Source of the DNA: Gigaspora margarita
Lineage: Eukaryota; Glomeromycota; Glomeromycetes; Diversisporales; Gigasporaceae
Assembly (NCBI GenBank): GCA_009809945.1
Contig: WTPW01000447.1
Span: forward strand, 194,050-258,049
Reading direction: 5' to 3'
DNA: 64,000 nucleotides
Positions 1 to 11,726 of the stretch are shown piece by piece. The number at the start of each line of letters is the position of its first letter. Position 1 is the first letter of the stretch. Below the pieces are notes generated by a model. The model did no database searches. It saw nothing but the letters and a program-made list of their open reading frames with translations, and was not told the DNA's origin. The translations under genes and the position numbers were made by a program.

Positions 1-313
1 CTGAACAGTGGGTTATTTTGAAAAAGCAAAAAACTATATTACAAAGAAGCTACGTTGAAATTGTTTACAGGAACTTTTATCAAAGATATCTCTACGAGTT
101 CTTGACCAAATTTGATAAAAATTCAAATAAAAAAAATTTATACTATATTTATTTACCCGATGCTAGATGTTATAATTTAGTTTTTAGCAAATTACTATAA
201 AATTTATATNTAATAATCCAACTTTTAGCAAATTTACTTGNTTTTAGGGNTAGCAAAAACGTCTAAATTCATGCAGATCAGTTATGATCTATATGAGAGA
301 TGTTCGGGGTCCT
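1..313. mobile_element. Right part of a hAT-like AGGACCCC-family element, cut by window edge
   Basis: The last bases read GATGTTCGGGGTCCT, the inverse of the AGGACCCCGAACATC end seen at 37200, 60363 and 36569. The body matches 39065-39404 closely, so this is the right end of the same larger form. The expected 8-bp target duplication would be GTACCCAC at 314-321; its left partner lies outside the window. Three ambiguous bases fall in 210-250. No coding potential. Confidence 0.75.
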
Positions 314-1340
314 GTACCCACCTTGGGACTTAGGAATTTTTTATTCAAGATATTAGAGCTGTCAGTAATCCACATGGGAATACACCAGCATTTGTTACAT
401 TGAAGAGAGTACAACTAGCCACATCTGCAACCTTTGGTTGCCTATTTAAGTAGCCACCTAAGGTTCTATACTAGCTGCCATACCTGCAACCCACATATCG
501 GCATTGTCTATTTAAACCCTCTGATCTATTGTTCCTCCTGCCAATCCATCCTGTATCACCAGAACAATCCCATTACATAAGTCAGTTAGACTGTTCCAGA
601 TGCTTATCTGTAGTCCTTAGGACCCAGTTAGGCATTCCTGGTCTGTTATTCTCAAGAGAAACTTGATAAAGCATCACCATTTCTGGTATTTATCTACACT
701 TTTGGTAACTTACACATCTACCGAAGCAGACCACTTGCAGTTAGAGATTATCCTTAAACGCTACCATTACCTACTACTGCCCTTGTGAAGTTCACCGAAC
801 CCTAGGACTCTATTTTTTTACCAGGATCCTTTTTCTTAGAATTCCAAACTACCAATCTAGTTAGCTCAGAAGGATCGGTCAGCCAGGCTTTAAGGTGCCT
901 TATGGTCTCCTTTTTCTTGGTTTCTACTTCTATAATATAGGTCCTTTTTCTCTAGTGCGATTCTGGCAGCCAGGTTGGTATGCTTCCTTTTGCTATAAAA
1001 GCTCTTGCCCATCTAGTTTTCCGGTCAGTTACTATCTGGTTTCTGTAGTACCGTCAAAAGCTCTGCTATCTTTTCACTCAAGTCTTGCCCAAGCCCATTT
1101 CCTGTTTTATCCTACTTGTCCCTGGATTTTTGCGCCTTTTTTCTCTCATATAACAATACCCAAGTCAGTTAGTTTCCAGTTACCTAGTTGCTTCCTTTTT
1201 TCTTGTGTAATATCATGCAAGTCAGTTGGCTCTCGATAATTAGTATGACCCAGGTTACAGATCTACTGATCCAACTTTGTATCACAGAATGTAGTCACAC
1301 TGTAATGCAAATAGTATAATGTTAAAGGTAGATTTTCTTT
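314..1340 (-). repeat. Dispersed repeat body, richer in GC than its surroundings
   Basis: Positions about 410-545 match 35500-35655 in reverse complement, including the blocks GTTTAAATAGACAA and GTGGCTAGTTGTA in the minus sense. A 25-bp block near 1240-1270 (GGATCAGTAGATCTGTAACC in the minus sense) recurs at 55175-55200. No reading frame with recognisable protein similarity is present; the open frame at 895-1239 looks like chance in pyrimidine-rich DNA. It may be the body of a SINE-like unit whose head is the tRNA-like segment at 1341-1416. Confidence 0.5.
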
Positions 1341-1416
1341 GGTAGGAATCGAACTTAGAGCCATCTCGTTACATAGGCTTAGGGGGATGACAACAAGCTA
1401 GCTATACTATGTTACC
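1341..1416 (-). repeat. tRNA-like segment (possible SINE head)
   Basis: On the minus strand a 76-nt stretch starts GGTAACATAGTATAGCTAG and ends AGTTCGATTCCTACC. TAGTATAGCTAG fits an RNA polymerase III A box and GTTCGATTCC a B box, at tRNA spacing. The outer four bases GGTA/TACC can pair, but the rest of the acceptor stem is poor, so a working tRNA is unlikely. A tRNA-derived SINE head or a decayed tRNA gene are both possible. Confidence 0.4.
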
Positions 1417-1539
1417 ATACCCAAATAATATATAATATTAATAAACAATATATATAATTTATTTATAAAATAAATTCTATTAATTATTAATTTAATATTT
1501 TTTAAAAAATGTTTAAAAAAAAATATTAGATAAGATCAA

Positions 1540-1910
1540 CTCTTCTTGACAATCTCTTGTACCATTTTTTTCACAAATGCTGATCTATGAAAACTACATA
1601 GATAATATGCCTAACCACAACAAAACTTCACCAGTAGCAGCTAGGACTTAAGGCCATTCACTACATGTTTTGGTTGTAACTGAAATAGAGTTGAAAAAGA
1701 GTCGAACCCTTGTAAGCGAGATCTCCTAACAGAAAACTATAGTATTACCAAGTAAAGAAATAATAGACAAGCCCTAGAGTTCAGTCAAAATTTACAGAAG
1801 CTCTAGCAGAAATAAATATTGGGTTAGAAATATTTTTCTATATAGCGTAACTCTGCCAACTCATTATAATATGGCATACCTCTTTCTCGCTCCTTTGGCT
1901 TTTATTGTAT
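1540..1910 (-). repeat. Dispersed repeat R, copy 1 (tRNA-like box inside)
   Basis: In reverse complement this matches 8850-9170 and 52370-52700. It holds a B-box-like GGGTTCGACTC (plus-strand positions 1700-1710), preceded by a TTGGTA/CTTCTG-type segment resembling a tRNA D arm and anticodon arm. The three copies are diverged, and blocks of them also read as similar peptides (VVTEIELKK-type on the plus strand here), so either a tRNA-derived SINE or a worn coding repeat is possible. Confidence 0.5.
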
Positions 1911-3017
1911 TTTCAACAAAATGGGCTTTCTAGTTTACCCCTTCAAAAGATCAGCAGTGTTTATTGCTTTTAATTTGGGTTATGCGTCTACCAAAACAGA
2001 ATTGTTAACGTCAGAAATAAAACACATTTACTGCATACGGGATAAACAATAAATGACATGACAGGAATCTTTATAGAACCATCTAGAAAATTTTCATATT
2101 ATTGCATTTTTAGACATATTTGTTCATTCTAGTTTTCTTTTTTTTCTACATATAGTACTTTGATAGAGTAATAGTAGTATACTTTATGCAGTCTATATAA
2201 TTTTTAAATGTATTCACAATCTTTATCAAAATTGCTGACTTTTTCTTGTCTTCCTTTCTTTTCTCTTTTTTGTTTTTAGTTAGTTTTTGGTTTTCGTTTA
2301 GGTTTTGTAGAATTACCTCTTTTTTTTACTTTCCTTTTAGTTTCGTAAACACCTTTTGTTCGTAAGGGTAGGGCTTTAAGTCTTTTTATTCTAGAGGCTA
2401 GGTAAGGAAGATTAAGGAAAAGTTAGCAATCATGACAAGGCTAACAACTGCCAACAGCGATTTAAAAATTAGACGCATGCGTTGCTAAAGTTTTTAAGGA
2501 GGAAATAGTTGTTGTGGCAGATTGCATTTAGGTACTTCGGTAACTGAATAAGTCTTTATTGTGAATAGAGGGTAATAGCAGTATTATCATATCAGGTGTT
2601 TTGCAATAGTACCATTGTACTTAACTCTGAAATAATAAAGGCAGGATTGCTAAAATGTAAAATAAAAAAAATGTTTAAAATTGTTTAATTTTTAAAATAA
2701 AAAAAAATTAAAAAATTAAATTTCTAGTATTTTTAAAATTTATCCAATCAAAATCAAGTATATTTTTGTAATAATTCACAAGTGCCTTAATGTAACTATC
2801 ACAAACAAATCTGCAAAATTTCAAATAAATTATTATATAAAAAAAAGTTATAGTATAATTTATAATACTAATTTAAACTAATTTACTGCTATTTTATATA
2901 GTAAAAATAATGCTTTTTAGATTAAAAAAGTTAAAAAATCAATATATTATTAAATTTTAAAAATTTTATATGCATATATATATATAATAATCCTTTAAAC
3001 TCTAATTTTTAAACTGA
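1911..3017. other. No gene seen; AT-rich spacer
   Basis: Pyrimidine-rich stretches (2100-2350) and then near-pure AT sequence. No splice-able coding exon, RNA gene or clear inverted-repeat element could be delimited. Confidence 0.5.
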
Positions 3018-3019
3018 TA

Positions 3020-3423
3020 TGGTGCAGGACACCTAAAGGCGGAAGTCACGTGACTTGTCCCATTTTCAAAAATTTATAATCAAATTTGATGTTTTTTGAT
3101 ATCCTGCATTTTGATTGGTTAAAACTTAATTTTTAAAATTAATTTTTAAAATTAATTTAAAATATTTTAAAATTAACCAATAGCAGTGAGCCAAAACATG
3201 TGACTTGTCCCATTTTGAGGTAATTTTTTCTGTATCATATAAAAATAGCACACTTTTAAACACATATATATTAAAATTTTATAATAAGTTTTAAAAAATT
3301 AGAGCTGCTAAGTTGTAGTAAATTAGTTAAACTACAAAATAGCGGCCCATTTTTTTTGATATTATTTTATATTAAATGCTATTAGCTTTTAAAGTTTGGG
3401 AAGCCTTTAGATGTCCCGCACTA
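3020..3423. mobile_element. 404-bp MITE with TA target duplication
   Basis: Left end TGGTGCAGGACACCTAAAGG and right end CCTTTAGATGTCCCGCACTA are inverted repeats, each flanked by TA (3018-3019, 3424-3425), as for Tc1/mariner-type elements. Inside, GTCACGTGACTTGTCCC and ACATGTGACTTGTCCC are two copies of an E-box-like sequence. No transposase. Confidence 0.7.
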
Positions 3424-3425
3424 TA

Positions 3426-3840
3426 TTAACTAAAAATTTATTGATTATAAATTTTATTAATTTGTTATATAAGTATATATTATATTAAATATTAGTATAT
3501 TTATTTTATTTACTAGTTTTTAACCTATAAACTATATTAATAACAAATGTTTTAAATTTTATAAAAATTTTATTATAACTTATATACAAAATATCACTAG
3601 AATTATTTTTTTTATAAAAAAATATAGTTTGTATAATAAAAAAAAAATACAATTTATAAATATATAAACTATTTATTATATTTTAATATATAAATTAATA
3701 ATAAAAAATATTTAATTTTTATACAATAAATTTATATTTGTAGCTTGATTATTATAATATATACTTTTCTAACAAATATATTTAAAATAACAATAATTAA
3801 ATAAAATATTATTTATAAATATTTTTAACTTGCTATATTA
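3426..3840. other. AT-only spacer
   Basis: Nearly pure A/T with no gene, repeat unit or element ends that I can define. Confidence 0.5.
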
Positions 3841-4108
3841 ATATATAAAATGTCAGAAGTAATGAGATGACCTATATTTTTTTATATACGGTACTAAAGT
3901 TTTTTTTCAAACAAAACATAGCATAATAACAAACATATGATTGTACAAGTATGATAGTTCAGAATGTAGCAAGATAATTAGTAGCACAATAGTATTTTTT
4001 TTTATATATATAGTACTAATATTTCATTTTTTTTTAGAATGGAACATAGCACAATAACAAATATACAATTGTAGAAGCATAATAGTTCAGAATATAGCAA
4101 GTTAGTTA

Positions 4109-4760
4109 GAAGCATCTATAAATAATGTTATATTTGAGAAGGGCACATAAAATATAACATTTTTTCTAATAAATAGAAGAGGTTAAAAAAATATAATATA
4201 AATTTTTTATAAAAATTTGTCTAGATTTGATCCAGATATCCAAATTGAATGATTTTAGTATCATTCAAATCATCTTGAGAAGAGAATTCAAATAGTACAA
4301 AAATTATTTAATTTGGATCACTGGATCAAGAGTTATTAACAAAATACTATTGGTCATATTTTTTTTTTATAAAATTACTATATAAATAACTTTTGATCTA
4401 ATGATCCAAATAAAATAATTTTGGTATTATTAGATTCGTCTCATAGAGACAAATTGAATAGTATCAAAATTATCCAAATCTGATTACTTTATCATAAGGG
4501 CCGTGTCATTAATCACCTGATTATTTTTTATCAGAGGTCTACCCCCCTTTTCTTTAATATATATAGTCAGGTTCTTATATATAATTTCAACTTTTTTTAT
4601 TCCCTCCCCCCTAAAAAATCATCTGATTTTTGTCACTCCCCTAATATATCCAAGTTTTGTAAAATTATATATATAAATATATAGATTTTAAATTTATTTT
4701 ATATAGCCAGGAGGTCAAGAGCTACTATAAAGGTATATAATGTTATTTATGAATACCCTC
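4109..4760. mobile_element. Worn GGGGGCATCC-family element, TTA duplication
   Basis: Ends GCATCTATAAATAATGTTAT and ATAATGTTATTTATGAATAC match the intact ends at 52870 and 55430, and TTA lies on both sides (4106-4108, 4761-4763). The interior has the GATCCAG-type stem-loops typical of the family. A Harbinger-like MITE (4498-4641) is inserted in it. It looks older than the copies at 52.9 and 55.4 kb, whose ends are much less worn. Confidence 0.7.
4498..4641 (+). mobile_element. 144-bp PIF/Harbinger-like MITE, TAA duplication
   Basis: Starts GGGCCGTGTCATTAATCACC and ends CTGATTTTTGTCACTCCCC, with TAA at 4495-4497 and 4642-4644. A GGGC end with a 3-bp TWA duplication is the PIF/Harbinger (Tourist) signature. 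Same family as 17969, 37546, 60348, 61561 and 62185. Nested in the element at 4109-4760. Confidence 0.8.
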
Positions 4761-5794
4761 TTAGTAGCACATTAGTATTTTTATTTTATATTTTATTTTT
4801 ATTTATTTTTTTATATAGCACTAACATTTTTTTTAAAAAAAGAAATATAGCACAATAATGAACATAGCATAATAGTAAATGCATATAACACAAATATTTC
4901 TTTTTTTTTAGAACAGAATATAGCATAATAACAAACATAGTACAATAGTAGAAGTATAATAATATGGAACATTAGTAGTATAACAATATATATTTTTTAT
5001 ATATATAGTACTAATATTGTTTTTTCTTTAAAATAGAATATAATATGATAACAAATATACAATAGTAGTTTGGAATGTAAAATAAAGTTAGAATTAGAGT
5101 TAGCATTGGTTAGATAGTTAGGATTAGATTAGCTACTTTAAATCTGTTTATTGCACAATAGATAAAAATTTTATTTTGTACTACAATTTCATATTTGTAA
5201 AATTTTTTTAAATAAAATAAAATATCTAAATCAAATAAAGAATATAAATTGTATAAATATAATTAGCTGATTAATAAAGTAGAAGAAACAATACAACAAA
5301 AATATTAAGATATAGGTTAGCATGATATAAAACTGATTTTGAACAAATATTATAACTATATCATAATAATTTGGTCATATTCTAACAATATATTAACAAT
5401 GTATTAACAATTTTGAAATAATAATATCTATTAAAATAGAAGCTATACTAACTTTTTTAAAAAATTTGAGTAAAAATATCTTTACAACTACTTGACCAAA
5501 TTTATAAAATTTTTTATTTAAATTTTATGGATCCATAGGATTAAATAAAAAATTTCATCAAATTTGATCAAGTAGTTGTAGAATACCTTTGCTTAAAGTT
5601 AAAAAAAGCCAAAACATCTATTAAATAGAAGCTATGCTAATTTTTAAAAAATTTGAATGACAATATCTCTACAATTACCTGACCAAATTTGATAAAAGTT
5701 TTTTATTTGAATTCTTGAATTTATAAAATTCAAATAAAAAAATTTATCAAATTTGATCTGTAGTTGTAAAGATATCTTTGTTTTTTTTTTTTAC

Positions 5795-6350
5795 TCTTAT
5801 ACAAGTTAAAATCAATATATTCTACACATAACCTACTTATATCTGGTATCCCGATATGTGTAGGTTATATGTAGAATATATGTAAAATATGTTTCTGATA
5901 ATAAATATTAGGTACTAGATAAGTAACAGATAGATGCTCAATAGATATTAACAAAAATTGGTTACATATCTTATATATATCAGGTACATATCAGGTAACT
6001 ATCAAGTACCCAATATGTAGGGGCTTGTCAGTAGAAAAGAATTGAAAGTTTTTACCACTTTTTTTTAAATTTTAAATTAGAATAGCTCAATAACTACTAA
6101 ATCAAATTAATTAAATTTTTTTTATTTAATTTTATAACTATATATAATTAAAATATAAAAAAAAATATCAAATTTAGTTTAGTGATTTTTGGAATATGTT
6201 AATTCGAAGTTTATAAAAATTTTACTTAGAAACTTTTTACTTCTTTTTTACTTACAAGCTCCCATGTGTAGAGTTGATGCAAACTATCAGACACATATTA
6301 TATACATATACTATATATATTATATATATATTATATATATATCCTGCATA
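5795..6350 (+). repeat. ATAGGT/ATATCAGGTA-type repeat, copy 1, split by a MITE
   Basis: Matches 60802-61085 over about 290 bp (ATAGATATTAACAAAAATTGG and GGTAACTATCAAGTACC are shared), apart from a 244-bp extra segment at 6020-6263. A further copy lies inverted at 7850-8140. Confidence 0.7.
6020..6263. mobile_element. 244-bp MITE with a dated empty site
   Basis: Left end GGGGCTTGTCAGTAG and right end CTTACAAGCTCCC are inverted repeats; ATGTA (6015-6019) and ATGTG (6264-6268) flank it. The uninterrupted copy near 61015 reads AATATGTATAGAG, which fixes the insertion point. No coding sequence. Confidence 0.75.
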
Positions 6351-6627
6351 GTGATACTACTGAAATTGATTTTTAAAAAAGGCCTATTTCGTCTTCATTA
6401 GAGAAAATTAAAAATTTTTATAAGAAAGAACAAATAAAATTTATATAGATATATTCCTTATAATTTTGTCTATTAATAAAAGTATCAAATAATTTCATCT
6501 TTCAAGTAAATAGGTCAAAAACAATTTCGTCTTCAAATTTTAATTTTGGGTTTTCAAACCCAAAATGCTTTCGTCCTCATGTATAATCCTGCATTTATAA
6601 ATTATTTATAAAATAAATAAAACTGTT

Positions 6628-7566
6628 TCAAACCCATATTTGGTATTGAGTAAACTGACAAGACTGATTAAAACAATATTGTTATTCAGATATAGGTGGT
6701 TCTAAAGGTGGTGAGATTATAAAAAATGACCTAGTAGATTTCTTTCTATGGCTTTTCAAAGTTTTATAACAATTGTTTTTTTTTTTTTTTTTTTATTAAT
6801 ATAATGTCATAGTAGAAACTTTGTTACAGCAGCCTTAAATTAATCCTAAGATTAATAGTCTCTTTGTTATCAAGTAGAGATGGGTGAGAGGTCAGATAAG
6901 TTCTTGGACCAGGCTGACAAATTCCTCCAACCTGAAAACTAGTTGAAGTAAAGAGATATGGCTATAGAAAAATTCTATGGTAAAGATTTCTAACTACATT
7001 TGTGCTACAGAAACAATTGTTTATATTATGTGATTTATATAAACAATCATTGTAAAGATTTAAAAGACTATAAAAAGTGATCTACTAGGCTGTTTTTTCA
7101 TGATCTCACCACCTTTAGAACCATCTTGGCCTAGAAAATAATATTTAATTAATTAGCCTAATCAATTTACTTGTAGCAAATATGGGTTTAGAGCACTTTT
7201 TAATTTATTTTTATATTTTTAAAAAATAAATAAAAAGTTTCTAAACCCATATTTGCTACAAGTAAATCGACTAAACTAATTAATTAAATATTGTTCTCTA
7301 AGCCAAGGCAGTTTTAAAAGTAGTAAGATTATGAATAACAGCCTAGTAGATCTCTTTTTACAGCCTCTCAAAAATTTACAACAATTTTAAATAATTTTTT
7401 AAATCATGTAATTTTATGTAAACATTATTATAAAACTTTGAGAAGCCGTAGAAAGATATCTATTGGGCTATTTTTTATGATCTCACCACCTTTAGAATCA
7501 CTAGATCTGGAAAAAAATATTGTCTTAATTGGCTAGTCGATTTACTTGCAGTAAATATGGATTTGA
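6628..7566. mobile_element. Two adjacent MITEs with CAAACCCATATTTG ends
   Basis: Unit 1 (about 6628-7190) and unit 2 (about 7244-7566) each have ends of the type CAAACCCATATTTGCTAC and GTAGCAAATATGGGTTTG, and each has subterminal GGTGGTGAGATTAT / GATCTCACCACCTTTAGAA. The intervening sequence is short and AT-rich. Unit 1 holds an extra, less AT-rich segment at about 6835-7010. No coding sequence. Confidence 0.6.
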
Positions 7567-7849
7567 AATATTTTTTAATTTTTTTAAATTTTTTTTTTGT
7601 TTTTGTTTTAAAAAACTTTTAATAAATAAAAGTTTTGTTTATAAAATAGATTCTTGCAATTTAATAAAAGTTTTTTTGTAAAATTTTGTATACAAATTAA
7701 TGTTTAAATTTAAATTATAAAATAATTTTAATATTAGTTTTTAATAATTTAAAATAATAATTAAAATTAGTATATATTTAACTATTTTGATTATTATTTA
7801 CAAAAATTTGATTAGTTATGTTCAATGATTTTCTAAACAAGTCAGTAGT

Positions 7850-8140
7850 AATCAAATAACTGATATATGTAAAATATATATTTGTCCTATATCCTACACA
7901 TATCTGGTACCCAATGTGTATAGAATATATATTATCAGGTATCTGATGTGTATATAATATGTGTATAATAGATGTATGTATATATACTTTATGTGCACTA
8001 TATGTGTTCGGCATATGTCTGATATCCTACATCAACTCTATACATATTGGGTACCAGATTATATGTAACCTATACATATCAAATACCAGATATATATAGG
8101 ATATATGTATGATATGTTTATTTTGACCAGTATTAAGTAG
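7850..8140 (-). repeat. ATAGGT/ATATCAGGTA-type repeat, copy 2 (inverted)
   Basis: Reverse-complement relative of 5795-6350 and 60802-61085: repeated GGTACC/GGTATC-AGAT-ATGTATAGG words and a common end (ACTGGTCAAAATAAACATAT here, ACAGGTCGAAATCAATATAT at 60806). Confidence 0.55.
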
Positions 8141-8849
8141 TCCCACAATGATTTTTTATTAAAATACACAAGAAATTTTAGAAAATACATGGTGATTTTA
8201 ATATTACAAACCTATATTACATTAATTCTATTTCAAGAATACAATATGCAACTTGTTATACTAATTTATACCACAAACTAAAAATTTGAAATATTAAACT
8301 AACAGGTATTGTCAAATAGCCTAATTTTAAAATCTTCTTCTCCAAGCTTCTTGAGTAAAGAAATTCTAATAAAAAAACACAAGTATATAGAAAATAAAAA
8401 GAAAGAAAACAATGAAAAAAAATTATTATTATCTAAATAAATACTAAATTAAAACCAAAATAAAATGAAAAGAAAAAAGAAAAAGGCAAAAATTAGACTA
8501 AACAACAGTACCAATTTTGCCTGGGTCCAACCATAAAAATTATATAATACTGCATTAATAAATACCAAGTATTATATTTATAGCAAAAAATGTATAAAAA
8601 AGCTGATGAAAGAAATAGTAAAAGAAAGTAAGCTTTGTTAAAAGAATGTTTTAGAAAAAAATTTCAATTCGTGTTTATCTCCAAACTATCTGTGTTCTGA
8701 ATTTTACTCGTGACTTGATCCAATTCAGAATTCACATTTTCAAAATAGAAGAGTAAACAATACTGATCTTATAGAGGGTGTAAACCAATTCATCTACTTT
8801 TGTCAAAATTTTGTAAAGCCAAAGAAGCACCAAAGAAAAGTACCAAAAG

Positions 8850-9170
8850 TGAAGGATTTTGAAAGAGTTATGCTATATAGAATAAAATATCTAACCAAGT
8901 GTTTACTTCTGTTTTTATATTCATAAAACTTAACAAAGCTCCAGATTGTTGTGCCTACTACTTCTTTGTTTGGTAGTACTAGAGTCTTCTGCTCAGAGGC
9001 TTCTCTTATAAGGGTTCAAACCTTTTTCAACTCTATTTTAGCTACAACCAAATATATAATGATTAGTCTTGAATCTCAGCTGCATCTAGTGAAGTTTTTT
9101 TGCATATTAAATATGTTAACTATGAAGTTTTTATAGGTTGGAGTTCTTGGAATTTTTGGTATGAGAGATT
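8850..9170 (+). repeat. Dispersed repeat R, copy 2
   Basis: Shares GAGTTATGCTATATAGAATA, TATCTAACCAAGTGTTTACT and CTACTACTTCTTTGTTTGGT with the copies at 1540-1910 (minus) and 52370-52700. A B-box-like GGGTTCAAACC lies at 9012-9022, after TTGGTAGTACTAGAGTCTTC, which is D-arm-like. This is the copy that looks most like a tRNA-derived SINE. Confidence 0.5.
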
Positions 9171-9179
9171 GTGTTGAAG

Positions 9180-11170
9180 AGAGATATCTTTGTTAAAAGT
9201 TAGAGAAAAGTCTAAACATATAACAAAATAGAAGCTATATTAAATTTTTTAAAAAAATTAAAAAAAGATATCTCTACAACCACCTATTCAAATTCGATAA
9301 AATTTTTTATTTAAATTCTATAAATTCATAGAATTCAAATAAAAAAATTTTTATCAAATTTGAACAGGCATAGTGATTCAAATCATTAGTTGAAAAACCA
9401 ACTAGTTGACAACTAGTTGACTAATCAATTGAAAATTTTTTAACCAACCAATTGTTGGTTGATTATCTACATAATAAATTTAAGATATAAAATTTTTAGA
9501 CAATTAGAATGGTTTAAAATAATATAGAAAACATATAATTATTTATTATATCAATCAATTTTATTGAAAATATGTAACTATTAGTTGCAATTAATTGATA
9601 ACTAAGTTGACAACTAATCAATTAAAAAAATTTTAATCAACTCGGAACATTAGTCAGGTAATTGTAGCACTAAAAGTTAGAAAAGTCAAAATGTCTATCA
9701 AAATAGAAGCTATACAAATTTTTTTATAAAATTCAAAAAAGATATCTCCACAACTACCTGTTCAAATTCAATAAAATTTTTTGTATTTAAATTCTATAGA
9801 CTCATAGAATTCAAACAAAAAATTTATTGAATTTGGTCAGGTGACTATAACAATATTTTTTTTAAAATTAGAAAAAAGTCAAAATGCCTATTAAAATAGA
9901 AGCTATACCAATTTTTTAAAAAATTTAAATGAAGATAACTTTACAAACACCAATTAAATTTAATTAAAATTTTTATTTAATTCTATAAATCCATAGAATT
10001 CAATAAAAAAGTTTTTATTTTCTCTAATGTTTAACAAAGATATCTTTACAAATACCTGATCAAATTCAATAAAAATTTTTTATTTAAATTCTGGATCTAT
10101 AGAATCCAAATAAAAAATTTTTATCAAATTTGATCAAATGGTCATAGAGATATCTTTATTTAAGTGTAGAGTATATATAAACTATTTATTATATGATATG
10201 CATTGCAAATTTTTTGTATAACTGATTATATAGTAAACACAACTCTGATTGGGTAATTATCTAATTTAGAAATATTTTTACTATTAGTTTTCTTGTATAA
10301 CCCAGCAAATTTAAAGCTCTCTAGCAAATTTAACTATATAAAAAAATATATTTTTTTAAACTAATACAACCTCTAAAGGTTTTACTACTATAAATAGAAG
10401 GTTTAATCTGTATATTACCAAATTTTGGTAAAGATTGACTATGGTTTTAAAAACTTTTATTAGTAGATATTTCAAATTTTGCATGAAATCCCAATGTACT
10501 ACCAAACATATAATAAATAATTTACATACATTCTATTTTTAAATTTTTTAAAAAAATTGTTTTAGTTTTTATATTGATAAATAGTTTGACTTTTCTTTAA
10601 TTTTAGTAAAGATATCTTTACAACTACCTGACTAAATTTGATAAAATTTTTTTATTTGAATTCTATAGATTCATAGAATTTAAATAAAAAAATTTTCATT
10701 AAATTTAATCAGGTGTTGTGAAGATATCTTCGCTAAAAATTAGAAAAAAGTCAAAATATTTATTAAAATAGATGCTATGTCAATTTTTTTAAAAAATTTA
10801 GTAAAGTTATCTTTACAACTATCTGATTAAATTCAATGAAACCTTTTTTATTTGAATTTTATGGATTCATAGAATTCAAATAAAAATTTTTTATCAAATT
10901 TGATCAGATAGTGGTAAAAATATCGTTACTTAAATTTTTTAAAAAAATTGGCATAGCTTTTATTTTAATAGATGTTGTGACTTTTTTTTAACTTTTAGCA
11001 AAAGTATCTCTACAACTACCTGATTAAATTCAATAAAAATTTTTTATTTGAATTCTATAGTTCATAAAATTTAAATAAAAAATTTTATCAAATTTGGTTA
11101 AGTAGTTGTGAAAATATTTTTACTCAAATTTTTTAAAAAATCAGTATAGCTTCTATTTTAATAAATATTA
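9180..11170. repeat. Run of palindromic units (CTACCTGAC-AAATTTGAT type)
   Basis: Seven or so units, each about 200 bp, are built as hairpins: AGATATCTTTACAACTACCT, GAC-AAATTTGATAAAA, a TTGAATTCTATGAATTC-type centre and the inverse arm. Linkers read AGTCAAAATGTCTATT and AGAAGCTAT. Similar units lie at 5420-5800, 38340-38480 and 39130-39230. The hairpin centre is at or near GAATTC in most units. Confidence 0.6.
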
Positions 11171-11726
11171 TCAGTTCAAAATTATCAATAAATTGTTAAT
11201 ACATCATTACCAAATCATTATGATATAGTTATAATATTGGTTCAAAATCATCTTTATATCATGCTAACTCATATTTCAATTTCTCTATTGTATTGCTTCT
11301 CTTATTTTATTAATCCACTGATTATATTTATACAATTTACAATATTTTTTATTGGTTACTAATTTAGATATTTTATTTTATTTAAAAAAATTTTTTACAA
11401 ATTTGAAATTGTACAAAAAATAAAATTTTTATCTATTGCATAATAAACAGATTTGAAGTAGCTAATTTAGCAATATAACTGATTATAACATCATAACTAG
11501 GGTTCAGAATAGGCTGGGCCAAATCCAAAAATTAGTAAACTGAGCTGGGTTGGGCCAGATCAGTCTGGGTTTGGGCCTAAATTTTAAACCTGTTAATTAA
11601 TTAGGCCAAGTTTAAACCAGATTTAAAAATATTGTGCTAGATTTAATTTAGATTTATAAAATACTGCATTGGATTTGGGCTTTATAAATAGGTCTAATAA
11701 AATTTATTAATATCTATTAAACTTTA

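Larger units (their letters stand above)
3841..5110. repeat. Diverged tandem repeat, interrupted by an insertion
   Basis: Units of roughly 130 bp share GTAGCACAATAGTATTTTT, then ATAGCACAATAACAAACATA, then TAATAGTTCAGAATGTAGCA. Copies lie at 3850-4108 and again at 4761-5080; the element at 4109-4760 sits between them. The array gives the empty-site context for that element. Confidence 0.65.
5120..11470. mobile_element. 6.3-kb shell with inverted ends of about 350 bp
   Basis: The left arm (from TTAGCTACTTTAAATCTG at about 5121 through about 5460) reappears inverted at about 11130-11470, including the TATTGCACAATAGATAAAA-type block and the AGCTAT-TTTT-AAAAAATTTGA block. No transposase frame survives inside; the interior is filled by later repeats (5795-9170) and by palindromic units (9180-11170). 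Target duplications are unclear, so the superfamily is not assigned. Confidence 0.5.

Noticed and set aside
895-1239. Open plus-strand frame of 114 codons
   Set aside because: Cys/Phe/Ser-rich product of pyrimidine-rich repeat sequence; no domain, no start context, and it lies within a dispersed repeat.
7778-8014. Minus-strand frame in TATA-rich DNA
   Set aside because: Falls entirely in the ATATCAGGTA-type repeat; the peptide is a by-product of repeated GGTACC/ATAT words.
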